This document shows positions 49,674-57,581 of a stretch of DNA of 64,000 nucleotides, in pieces. The stretch is from Tetradesmus obliquus. Its lineage: Eukaryota > Chlorophyta > Chlorophyceae > Sphaeropleales > Scenedesmaceae. The DNA lies in the NCBI GenBank assembly GCA_030272155.1, contig CP126195.1, positions 5,191,001 to 5,255,000 on the forward strand. The letters run 5' to 3'. The stretch's first letter is position 1. Each line of letters begins with the position of its first letter. The translations under genes and the position numbers were made by a program. The notes beneath the pieces are model-generated. The model was not told the DNA's origin. It saw nothing but the letters and a program-made list of their open reading frames with translations, and ran no database searches.

Positions 49674-50876
49674 ACCGCTGCTAAACCCCACCTCAGGTCA
49701 AGGTGTGTGATTTCAACCTCAGCCGCATGGTGGCGCAGCAGGCTCAGCTAGCCAACAGCGGCAACCCCAACAGCCCCGGCTGGCAGAGCCCTGAGATGCT
49801 CGCGGGGCAGCCCTATGGCAAGGCGGCTGATGTGTTCAGCTTTGGGGTCGTGCTGTGGGAGGTGATGACGCTCAAGGAGCCCTGGAGGTGCGGTTTAGCG
49901 GATTTAAAGAATCAAGGGGTTTGGGCTTAAGGGTTTTGGTGTTTTGGCAGCATTATGGGAAAGCCGCGGGCGTGTTCAGCTTTGGGGTGGTGCTGTGGGA
50001 GGTCATGACGCTCAAGGAGCCCTGGAGGTGCGGTTTAGTGGACTGTTCCGGTCCAGGGTTTAGGGTTTCAATGGTGCAGGTTTTAGGGTTTTATGGGGGT
50101 GAGGTTGGCCGGCAACCCCAACAGTCCGGGGTGGCAGAGCCCTGAGATGCTCGCAGGGCAGCCCTATGGCAAGGCCGCTGATGTGTTCAGCTTTGGGAGG
50201 TCATGACCCGCAAGGAGCCCTGGAGGTGCGGTTTAGCGGCGAAATCACCCACTGGTAGCTTGCACAGCAGTTCATGTTGGTAACGCTGGCTGCTGCTGTC
50301 TGTATCTGCCACGGAGACGCAGGGTTGCACCTTGCTGTGCGACTTCATGAGCTTCAAATGGCAAGCCAGTTACAAGCTTTTGTCAAGGTGTTGAGACCTC
50401 CTTTTGTTGGAACCTGTTTGATTTCACTGCAGGGAGGAGACCGAAGGCCGCACCGCGCTGTACTACATCACGACTTGAATCACACACCACATGCAGCTCG
50501 CACAGCACACATCATGTTGCTGAAGCCTGTTGCTGCTTCATCTGCTTGCAGGGAGGAGACGGAGGGCCGCACCGCGCTGTATTACATCATGAACTGCGTC
50601 ACAGCAGGCAGCCGCCTCAGCCTGCCTGAACCCTGCGAGCTGTGCGAGCAGGGTTTAAGCCCCGAGGCCGCGGCGCAGCTGCTAAACCTCACACGCAGCT
50701 GCTGGCTGCAGCTGCCGCTGGAGCGTCCCACCATGCCTGAGGTGGCAGCAGCGCTGGGGAATCTGGTGAAGCTGCTGCGGCAGGAGAAGCGAGCAGCAGC
50801 AGTGGCTGCGCTGGCTGCCGCGTCAACGGGAGGCGGCGCAGCAGCAGCAGCAGCAGGGGTGAACGGCGGTTCATAA
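34769..50876 (+). CDS. Giant TKL-type protein kinase, 18 exons, about 2388 aa
   Basis: Exons: 34769-34942 (tentative), 35601-35795, 36288-36404, 36516-38110, 38443-38554, 38776-38838, 39214-39294, 39630-39982, 40251-40419, 40899-41522, 42068-42172, 42880-43074, 43759-45924, 46883-47042, 47885-48210, 49193-49408, 49697-49887, 50552-50876 (TAA). Sum 7167 nt with phases closing. The first about 1980 residues are Gln/Ala/Ser-rich with short ordered segments (ALTNTRRVARLAAAPEGL; LFKSLKRATDSVINGLLRVK). The C-terminal kinase shows GNGSYGQV, VAIK (Lys about 2026), FKAEVDFQRKL (Glu), HRDLTSYN (about 2200), VCDFNLSR (DFN instead of DFG) and GWQSPEML. An Ala-rich insert sits after the alpha-C region. 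This resembles Raf-like/TKL kinases common in green algae; the substrate is unknown. Nearly all introns from exon 7 on carry exon-edge ghosts. The first exon is antisense to the region upstream of the RraA start. Confidence 0.88.
35174..35230. repeat. Pure (CAG)19 microsatellite
   Basis: 57 bp of uninterrupted CAG inside the first, tentative intron of the kinase gene. It is in CAG rather than CTG orientation relative to that gene, unlike the intronic runs near acceptors. Confidence 0.95.
35735..36070. repeat. Duplicated donor edge of kinase exon 35601-35795
   Basis: 36019-36069 repeats the coding for KGAKQKAILQARAF and the GT donor of the real exon end, about 275 bp downstream. The copy has no acceptor. 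Confidence 0.85.
36940..37750 (+). repeat. Poly-Gln coding microsatellite cluster in the kinase N-terminal region
   Basis: Many CAG runs (about 36945-36971, 37102-37121, 37322-37350, 37451-37475, 37614-37638, 37663-37698) read as Gln in the long exon 36516-38110, interspersed with Pro- and Gly-rich stretches. They are translated, so length changes alter the protein. Confidence 0.9.
39090..39275. repeat. Ghost of kinase exon 39214-39294
   Basis: 39094-39150 resembles 39214-39260 (WAEEAYKRAK) but has lost the acceptor and the second half. Confidence 0.8.
39943..40106. repeat. Duplicated donor edge of kinase exon 39630-39982
   Basis: 40066-40104 repeats the coding for IELMRDIKERCR plus GTGGGG, about 122 bp after the real donor. 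Confidence 0.9.
40625..40930. repeat. Degenerate short repeats and duplicated acceptor edge of kinase exon 40899-41522
   Basis: A run of GTACTGCACA-like decamers fills 40630-40890. Within it, 40763-40812 copies the acceptor and first codons (VSSDARMV) of the real exon at 40899. Confidence 0.85.
41895..42318. repeat. Ghosts on both sides of kinase exon 42068-42172
   Basis: 41897-41950 copies the exon start (YEELEAAAAYCEAG) and 42269-42316 copies the exon end (ASEVEEAL...LEDLQ with GTGGGC). Spacings are about 170 and 145 bp. Confidence 0.85.
42465..43565. repeat. Five ghosts flanking kinase exon 42880-43074
   Basis: Upstream copies with acceptor at 42469-42553 and 42712-42800 (start of exon, FYLALTNTRRVARL). 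Downstream copies with donor at 43153-43239, 43317-43403 and 43475-43561 (CESALKLVQDYDTSAL...SEDQ/GT). The downstream units are 158-165 bp, each an exon tail plus an intron head, still open in frame. Confidence 0.93.
43865..45700 (+). repeat. Poly-Gln and poly-Ala coding microsatellites in kinase exon 43759-45924
   Basis: CAG and GCA/GCT runs code Gln and Ala tracts. The longest is 45394-45459, 22 CAG codons in a row. Others are at about 43880-43912, 43970-44066 and 45596-45624. Confidence 0.9.
45911..46088 (+). repeat. Five tandem 36-bp units, each with a splice donor
   Basis: The unit starts TGAGCATGATTCAGGTGGGT and repeats five times (about 45911, 45947, 45983, 46019, 46055), nearly identical. 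The first contains the true exon end ATTCAG/GTGGGT at 45924. Use of later donors would read into an in-frame TGA. Confidence 0.95.
46335..46945. repeat. Five copies of the acceptor edge of kinase exon 46883-47042
   Basis: Starts at about 46335, 46474, 46610, 46742 and 46883 (real), spacing 132-141 bp. Each carries CAG acceptor, SDDEFWKIRWADLEPGLLRK-like coding and then 30-60 bp of intron ending in AAACCCTAA-type sequence. Confidence 0.95.
47095..47290. repeat. Two decayed copies of the donor edge of kinase exon 46883-47042
   Basis: 47100-47153 and 47203-47288 resemble the sequence coding YGQVFQGTYLNAQVAIKVLN with the terminal GT donor. Each has small deletions. Confidence 0.85.
47337..47965. 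repeat. Five copies of the acceptor edge of kinase exon 47885-48210
   Basis: Copies at about 47337 (partial), 47426, 47577, 47729 and 47885 (real), spacing 151-155 bp, coding LSAETLLRFKAEVDFQRKLS. Introns between them end in AAACCCTGCAG. Confidence 0.95.
48150..48487. repeat. Three copies of the donor edge of kinase exon 47885-48210
   Basis: Units at 48149-48210 (real), 48283-48343 and 48422-48485, coding KLAIVMELCHLGSLFSMIGQ then GTGAGG or GTAAGG. The intervening intron pieces contain GGTTTAGGGTTTAGGGG. Confidence 0.95.
48645..49290. repeat. Four copies of the acceptor edge of kinase exon 49193-49408
   Basis: Starts at about 48647, 48838, 49018 and 49193 (real), spacing 175-191 bp, coding ARRVRAGLADGQSPAELRRL and WPYGSQFC. 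Confidence 0.95.
49318..49565. repeat. Duplicated donor edge of kinase exon 49193-49408, including the catalytic loop
   Basis: 49474-49564 repeats the catalytic-loop end of the exon with GTGGGT donor. The copy reads HMDLISYN where the real exon reads HRDLTSYN. Confidence 0.9.
49627..49671 (+). repeat. (CTG)15 before the DFN exon acceptor
   Basis: Pure CTG run 25 nt upstream of exon 49697-49887, in the orientation typical of intronic runs here. Confidence 0.9.
49785..50232. repeat. Three copies of the donor edge of kinase exon 49697-49887
   Basis: Real end at 49887; copies at 49950-50028 and 50112-50227 (coding QPYGKAADVFSFGVVLWEVM...EPWR with GTGCGG). The third has an internal deletion that breaks the frame. 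Confidence 0.92.
50432..50600. repeat. Duplicated acceptor edge of the last kinase exon
   Basis: 50434-50478 repeats CAGGGAGGAGAC and the coding for EETEGRTALYYI found at 50551-50590. Confidence 0.9.
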
Positions 50877-51811
50877 TGCTGCTGCATTTGCTGCGGCAAG
50901 CTGCAACAGAGGGCGCAGCAGCAGCATGTTGCAGCAGTATGTTATGTCAGCTGCAGCTGCCGCTGGAGCGTCCCACCATGCCTGAGGTGGCAGCAGCATT
51001 AGGGAATTTGGTCAAACTGCTGCGGCAGGAGAAGCGAGTAGCGGCAGTGGCTGCGCTGGCTGCTGCGTCAACAGGGGGCGGGCGGCAGCAGCAGGGCTGA
51101 ACGGCGGTGCATGATGTTGCTGCATTGGCTGCGGCAAGCAGCACACAGGGCGAAGCAGCGGCATGTTGCAGCAGTATGTTATGTCAGCTGCAGCTGCTGT
51201 TAATGTGTCCCACCACGCCGGAGGTGGCAGCAGCGCTACGCAACCTGGTGAAGCTGCTGCGGCAGGAGAAGCGGGCAGCAGCAGTGGCTGCGCTGGCTGC
51301 TGCATCGGCGGGTGGTGGCCCAGCAGCAGCAGCACCTGCAGCAGCAGGGCTGAGCAGCGGTTCATAATGTTGCTGCATTGGCTGCGGCAAGCAGCAACAG
51401 AGGGCGCAGCAGCGGCGTGTTGCAGCAGCGTACTTTGTCAGCTGCAGCTGCCGTTTAGAGCGGCCCACCATGCCTGAGGTGGCAGCAGCACTAGGCCGGT
51501 GCAGCACTACGCCGGTGCAGCAGCAGCAGCGGCAGGGGTGAACAGCGGTTCATAATGTTGCTGCATTGGCTGCGGCAAGCAGCAACAGCGGGCGCAGCAG
51601 CAGCATGGTGCAGCAGCATACTTTGTCAGCTGCAGCTGCCGCTGGAGCGTCCCAGTATGCCGGAGGTGGCAGCAGCGCTAGGCGTTGCGACCTGGTGAAG
51701 CTGCTGCGGCAGGAGAAGCGAGCAGCAGCAGTGGCTGCGCTGGCTGCTGCATCATCTGGTGGTGGCCCAGCAGCAGCAGCAGCAGCTGGAGCAGGCACTG
51801 CTGGCGTGTAA
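50684..51811 (+). repeat. Five-unit array of the 3' end of the last kinase exon
   Basis: Units start at about 50700, 50950, 51187, 51437 and 51630 and code LPLERPTMPEVAAALGNLVK...LLRQEKRAAAVAALAA. The first belongs to the CDS (stop at 50876). The others follow in the 3' UTR, several ending in a similar stop. Frames are shifted or interrupted in some units. Confidence 0.93.
51807..51811 (+). terminator. Candidate poly(A) signal TGTAA of the TKL kinase
   Basis: First convincing TGTAA after the terminal-exon array, about 930 nt from the stop. If used, the array is transcribed as 3' UTR. Confidence 0.4.
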
Positions 51812-53430
51812 TGGTCGTGTTGAGGGTGAGCTTTGATAGGACATCTATCCGAGTTCTGGGGCAGCTGCCTGTAGTTGTTGCCATGCTGGCAATTCAAGGC
51901 AAAGGGCGTGGTGATGGGGCACACGCTTTGTGTGCTTTTCAACAGGCATATGTCAGCGGGCATAGGCCTACCTAGATGCCAGCGGTATGTAGCGCAGACA
52001 GACCAAACTAGTTTGTCAGGTATGCAGGGGACTGCCATCACTGCTGGTGCTGGCTGCTGGTGTGTTAGCTGTACATAAACGCAGCAGTGATAAGCAGTAG
52101 GAAGCAGTAAGAATAGGCTGGGCAGTAAGAATGCAGAGCTGGCTAGTTTGGAGAACCCCTAGGCAGATCAACTGTGTACTGTCATTTCTGAGCTGTGTGG
52201 TGCTCGCTGCGGCTGCGTGTTTCGGCAGCTGTCAATGCGTCTCAGCTGCTGCGTGATTGGCAGAAGCTCCTTGCGCCAGCAAACTAGATATGTTTGCTGG
52301 TTCGTTGCCTGCTTTCATTGCAAGCTCGTTTACGTTCAATTTCCTGTTGTGGTTTGTGGCATGTGGTTCATGGTTGAGGTTTATGGTTGTGGTGCTTTGG
52401 CGTGTACACGCACATGTGCACACGCTCAACGCGCGCAAGGCATCTCTATGCAAATTCTGCTCTGGGAGTCCGCTGTAAGTAGTGAATGTGTGCTAGATGC
52501 AACGTAGCAACATGCCGTTATATGGTCAGGATCATGTCATACTTCTATGTATATACGCCATCATTCAGCCAGCACAGCAGAACTATCCAGACCACTGAGC
52601 ATCTGGCAGTTTCAGATGACTGCTCACATGCCAGCCTCCGTCTTTCGCGCAGAGTCTGGTGCATGTATGCCACGGCCCTGCATTATCCTCAGGCTAGCCG
52701 CTGTTCGTGGGTACGTTATTTCCGTACTGAAAGTGTTACAAAACACATGGCGGGTGTCTTGTGGGCGTTCCGATGCGTGCCAGCTGCCTGCTGCTATTTA
52801 AGGTGGTAGTGACGTCACCATATGTGCATGTGACGGCATGCATTGTTTCGTGCAGATGCCGGCATGCGCTGTGCATACCTGCCTGTGTACATCTTTATGT
52901 TGTTGGTTGTTACTAGGAGGCCCTGAGTGGTCAATGAGTGTTGCTGCCACAGTAGATGTATTGCACCAGTTTGCTGCACTACCAGGCTAATGTGATGGCA
53001 TGCACGATATGTGTCTGTGTGTGACACCGCATCACGTATGCATCTGGAGATGGTGTGTGTAACTTGAAGACAGTCCATTGCCGTTGTGTGCTGCTGCCAC
53101 TAGTGCTGAGGGTTCTGTGTTCTTCTAGCTTGTCTGCTTTTATGAGGTGCAGGTTTGAGTCTGATTTTGAAGGGCTGATTGTGCAGCGTGAGGGGCAAGC
53201 TGATGAGGCTGATTTATTCTTAAATCTTGACTCTTAAGGGTTTTGTTGTGACACATGTATCAGGCGCAGGGGCAGGATTACTGTAGTGCGGCCACCAAAC
53301 GCTTCACTTTCCCTGTTCTGGCAACTAGACCCAGCTTGTTTTACGTCCTCAACTGCCTGTGCTGTTGGAAAGTCGCTGAAGTGTCTGGTGCTGCTCACTG
53401 TTCACATCTGCTTTCGCCCGTTTGTTCACC
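51812..53430. other. Intergenic between TKL kinase and SUGP1
   Basis: Few or no triplet runs. One plus-strand fragment at 53147-53237, after a GTGCAG acceptor-like site, reads FESDFEGLIVQREGQADEAD and ends in TAA. It looks protein-like but I could not attach it to any gene. The SUGP1 promoter should lie in the right part. Confidence 0.45.
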
Positions 53431-54460
53431 ATGAGCAGCAAGCCAAAGCCCGCGGTCAATGATCTGTTTGGTGATGACAGCGACGATGAGCTGCCCCGCC
53501 AGCAGCACGGCAAGCGGCCACGGAGCCAGGAGCCCGCCCCTGCACTGCCAGGTTGAAAGCTCTGCTGCGTACAGACATGCGCCTGCACGTCGCTGTATGG
53601 CTGCCTCGTGTCGATCCCATACTCACGGCATGCCTCAGTTTCTGCTCCTGCGGCAGCCTCCTCAATTGACCCGCAAGTACGGGAGGTGGCAGACAAGCTG
53701 GCAGACTTTGTGGCGAAAAATGGGCGCCACTACGAGGACATGACGCGTGACAGGAACCCAGGAAACACGCCATTCAAGTGAGCTGGGGCGTGCGGGCGAT
53801 GTGCAGCTTGGCAGTGGCGTTCAGGCTGGGACATGGCTGCATGCTGCAGCGCAGCAGCTGCTGCTGCTGTAGATGCCTGCTGCATGCACAGCAGCCTGGT
53901 CCCTGCTTGTGTCTTGCCGTGGTAATCATGCTTACTGATCGTACCTTAATCTGCATGCAGGTTTCTTTGGGACAAGTCCAGCAAGGAGTACAGATACTAC
54001 CAGGATAGGCTGAACTCGCTGTTGCCTGCAGCAGGTGTGTGCGGGGGTGCTGCTTGCTGACACTTGTACCACGTCTATGTCAGCAAAAAAGGCGATTTCT
54101 ATAGTATTTGAACTTTTGTTAGCTTGGCTTCTTTCGCAGGACAGGTGTGCCCAGCGGCAGCAGCCTTACCACAGCAGTTTGTAGCAGAAGTGCTGTGCAC
54201 GTGACGTGCAAGCAATTGAGATTGCGATACTGCAAGTTATTGCTGCTGGTTGTATGCGTTGTTGGCGTGTCACTCTCCTGTTGGCGTGTCACTCTCCTGC
54301 AGGGTCAGCAGCAGCAGCAGCAGGCGCACACCATGCAAGCAGCAGCGGCAGCAGGCACCGCGAGCAGCAGCAAGACGCGCACAGGCATGCAGGCAGCCAC
54401 ACCAACAGCAGCAGCGGCAGATACCCTGGGCCACCTGCAGCCAACCACCCGCCGCATCAC

Positions 54461-54491
<31 letters not shown>

Positions 54492-54592
54492 CTTACGCCA
54501 GCAGCAGCAACCCCTCAGCAGGCTCAAAGCGCAGCCGATGGGAGACAGGACCACCCCCAGCAGCAGCAGCACCCCCAGCAGCAGCAGGACCC

Positions 54593-54630
<38 letters not shown>

Positions 54631-56655
54631 GCCAGGCGCCAGCCGCCCAGCAGGCACGCTGAGTGCCATGGAGGAGTACATGAAGCGGCTGGATGCTGCG
54701 GCAAGGCAGAAGCAGCGAGATGATGAGGCGGCAGAAGAAGAGGAGGAGCGGCGGCGGCGCGCGGCGGCGCCACTGCTGAAGGAGACCGCGTTTGACCGGC
54801 GCAAGGTGAGGGTTGGTGTTGTATGATCTTTTTCTTATTGTTGTAATGGTAATATAGTGCATGTCAGCTGAGGAGGAGGAGGAGCAGCGGCGTTGCTGCT
54901 GGAGGAGACGGCCTTTGACCGGCGCAAGGTGCGAAATGTGGTGTGTTTTTGTGTTATTGTTGAAAATTACAGCGCGATGACGAAGCGGCAGAGGAGGAGG
55001 AGGAGCGGCGGCGGCGCCGGCGCGCGGCGGCACCGCTGCTCAAGGACACGGCGTTCGACCGGCGCAAGGTGCGTTGTGCTGTTGTTTTGTTGTTAGAAAC
55101 AGCGTGTGGTGGCGGTGTACAAGGATGAGGGCGCGCGGCGCACTCTTTTGTCAAGCCGTTGATACATATACTTTTTAATTATTAATGTGACCACATGCCA
55201 GTGGTGCGCTGAATTTACCATATGTTGCTGCAGGTGGTGGGGAGTGTTAAAGGATGACGGTGCGCGCGGGCATGACATATCCTGACAACTAAATGACAGC
55301 CTTTTTTGATACGTTGCCGCAGGTGGTGGCTGTGTACAAGGATGACGGCGCGCGGGGCCACCACATGGACGACTTCATCCCAAAAGAAGAGCTGGCCAAG
55401 TTTATGGCTAAATGTGGTGATGACAAGCTGGCGCAGCAGGTTGGTGATCACTTGAATATTGTTTGTTGTTTGTTGGATATTGGCAATTTTTCCAAGGTAG
55501 GAGCTGGCCAAGTTCATGGCCAAGTGTGGTGATGACAAGCTGGCGCAGCAGGTGTGTAGTTTGATTGATTGTTGGTTGTTAGGTATGAGGTATGAGGTTA
55601 GGATGTTGTTGGGTAATTGTTAGGCATGAGCAAACTTGTCGAAGGAGGAGCTGGCCAAGTTCATGGCGATGACAAGCTGGCGCAGCAGGTGCGGGGTTTG
55701 ACGCTGACTGGCAGCGGTTTAAGATTGAGGGCTCAATCAGTGCGGTGCCAACCTCACACTGGGGTGCGGTCAACCCAAGCTGGGTTGACTTGCTTAGTGG
55801 AGCAGGTGTTAGTACTCCCTGCATTTGATGACATGCTCATAACCTGTTTCTTGTAGCCAGCCCCTTTAACAGTCGAAATTACTTTGCACTGTTCTTGTTG
55901 CAGGTGGAGGCGCAGTCAGCCATCGGCGCCGACAACATCGGCCACAAGCTGCTGCAGAAGATGGGCTGGAAGCAGGGCAAGGGCATCGGCGCCAAAGAGG
56001 ACGGCCGCACCGCGCCAGTGGCGGCCGCAGGCGCCGGCGCTGCTGCTGCTGCTGCTGCTGGTGGCAGCCGGCAAGATACGCTGGGCCTGGGTGCTGCTGC
56101 GCATGGCGCAGTGGAGGAGGGCGATGATCCTTTTGAGCAGTACCGCAAGCGCATGATGCTGGGGTACAAGTGAGTGCGGGGTTTTGGGCGTGCACATGCA
56201 GGGATTCAGGGGCAGCGTTTTGTGGCCGTGGCAGTTTGTTAAGGATATGGGCAGCACCGCAACGAATATGATGCTGGGATACAACTGAGTGCAGCTCCCT
56301 GGGGTTGCCTTGAGGCAGGATACGCTCGGGCTGGGGGCTGCTGCGCATGGCGCAGTGGAGGAGGGGAATGATCCCTTTCAGCAGTACCGCAAGCACATGA
56401 CGCTGGGGTACAAGTGAGTGCAGTTTCAGGGGTTGTGGGGAGTAGGCAAGTCGCTTGATTGGCAGAAGTTGCGCGTGAGTTCATGGTGCTCATAACACTA
56501 CCTTGGTTCAAGACCATCTGCTCACCCAGATGTCTCAGTGTGCAGCGCTGCGTCCATGCAAGCGGTTCAGCAAGTTTGCGTCTGTTTGCGGCGGTTACTT
56601 GCTGGGTTGCATAGCCTGTGCAAGCTTCAGCAATGTGCGTCTGACACTGCCTGTC

Positions 56656-56694
<39 letters not shown>

Positions 56695-56754
56695 GCCGCC
56701 GCCGCCAGGTACCGGCCCAACCCCCTGGGCAACCCACGCAAGCCGTACTACTAG
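53431..56754 (+). CDS. SUGP1: SUGP1 homologue, SURP and G-patch splicing factor
   Basis: Exons: 53431-53551, 53657-53777, 53961-54034, 54303-54805, 55323-55439, 55904-56169, 56709-56754; 1248 nt, 415 residues, phases closing at each junction. The SURP module spans exons 2-3 (VREVADKLADFVAKNGRHYE, then NPGNTPFKFLWDKSSKEYRY). A Gln/Ala/Ser-rich linker follows, then DRRKVVAVYKDDGARGHHM, the G-patch in exon 6 (IGHKLLQKMGWKQGKGIGA), and the diagnostic C-terminus FEQYRKRMMLGYKYRPNPL ending NPRKPYY. SUGP1/SF4 is a nuclear spliceosomal protein that, in animals, works with SF3B1 in branch-site recognition and activates the helicase DHX15. It is shorter than human SUGP1 (645 aa). Exon edges of exons 4, 5 and 6 are copied in the following introns. 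The start has an N-terminal acidic motif NDLFGDDSDDELP and no in-frame ATG nearby. Confidence 0.95.
54700..55078. repeat. Three copies of the donor edge of SUGP1 exon 4
   Basis: Real end at 54805; copies at about 54865-54928 and 54972-55068 coding DDEAAEEEEERRRR and ETAFDRRK, each followed by GTGCG-type donors. Confidence 0.9.
55095..55350. repeat. Decayed copies of the acceptor edge of SUGP1 exon 5
   Basis: 55102-55142 and 55233-55270 resemble the start of exon 5 (VVAVYKDDGARG) at 55323. Confidence 0.75.
55385..55692. repeat. Three copies of the donor edge of SUGP1 exon 5
   Basis: Real end at 55439; copies at 55500-55552 and 55645-55690 coding ELAKFMAKCGDDKLAQQ, each with a GT donor. The third lacks five codons. 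Confidence 0.92.
56070..56416. repeat. Copies of the donor edge of SUGP1 exon 6
   Basis: 56315-56413 repeats the DTLGLGAAAHGAVEEG...YRKHMTLGYK part with GTGAGT. A shorter remnant (MMLGYN with a GAGTGC tail) lies at 56250-56290. Confidence 0.88.
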
Positions 56755-57581
56755 CGCAGCGGCGGCAGTTTACCAATGCCGTACTGCGCTGGCTTCTTGA
56801 CAGGCGGCATGTGGCTGATTGGTACTGTCGATGCCTACTGCCAGCAGTTGTGACAGAGACACTGGGCGCATTCATTGACTTTGCGCCGGAACCAGGTTGA
56901 AAGGTCGAGTGGCCAGATGTCAGGGGTTGAGGCTCTGTTGCTACTGCTTCGTACCTGCAGCGCCGTGTGAGTTGCCTTGTATCAAGTGCAGCGCACTTGA
57001 TTGACGGTGGCCACCGCAGCATGGTATTTGCTGGCACCAGCGCCACACTGGCAGGCTGTCACTTGGCCACATGACGCTCACTAGCTGCCGCAACTTGCTG
57101 CCAGCAAGGTAGTGCTGGCTGGTGCACGGTTGCTGCTACCGCTCCGGCCTACGTTCAGTAGTTGTAGAACATCCTTTCAAATCATTGTTCAAGCACACTG
57201 TAAACTAATTGGCTTCGGGCTGGTGTGTCATCCCGGCTGTGTCAGCATCAGCACTGCTGAGCAGCAGTGTTGTGTTGTGCTGCCACTCTGCACTGTCACT
57301 GTCGTGTAAGCGCCTTGATGAGCACGTCTATAGAGATCTCTTTTCTTGAATGCTGCAACGGTCTGTTTTTGTTCAGTTCTGCTGCTTTGGAGCCACATCG
57401 AATCCTTCCCGCAACTGGCTATCATGCAGCAGAAGCTTGCATCTTTCTGGGAACGGCCGTGATCCGGTGAAAAACGCATACACAAGTTTTTCAAGGTTAA
57501 GGATTGCGTCTACCATGTTGAATAGTATAGGTTAATCATGACGGAGCCCCACCGAGCACGGATCCGCAACAGCAAGGCTTA
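56755..57581. other. Intergenic: SUGP1 3' UTR and receptor-kinase promoter
   Basis: No supported gene. A TGTAA at 57199-57203 is a candidate SUGP1 poly(A) signal, about 445 nt after the stop. The 5' end of the receptor kinase starts at 57582. Confidence 0.5.
57199..57203 (+). terminator. Candidate poly(A) signal TGTAA of SUGP1
   Basis: First TGTAA found downstream of the SUGP1 stop at 56754. Confidence 0.4.

Noticed and set aside
38555-50230. Interstitial telomere or subtelomere
   Set aside because: TTTAGGG-like motifs are single or double, scattered and confined to intron ends, not an array.
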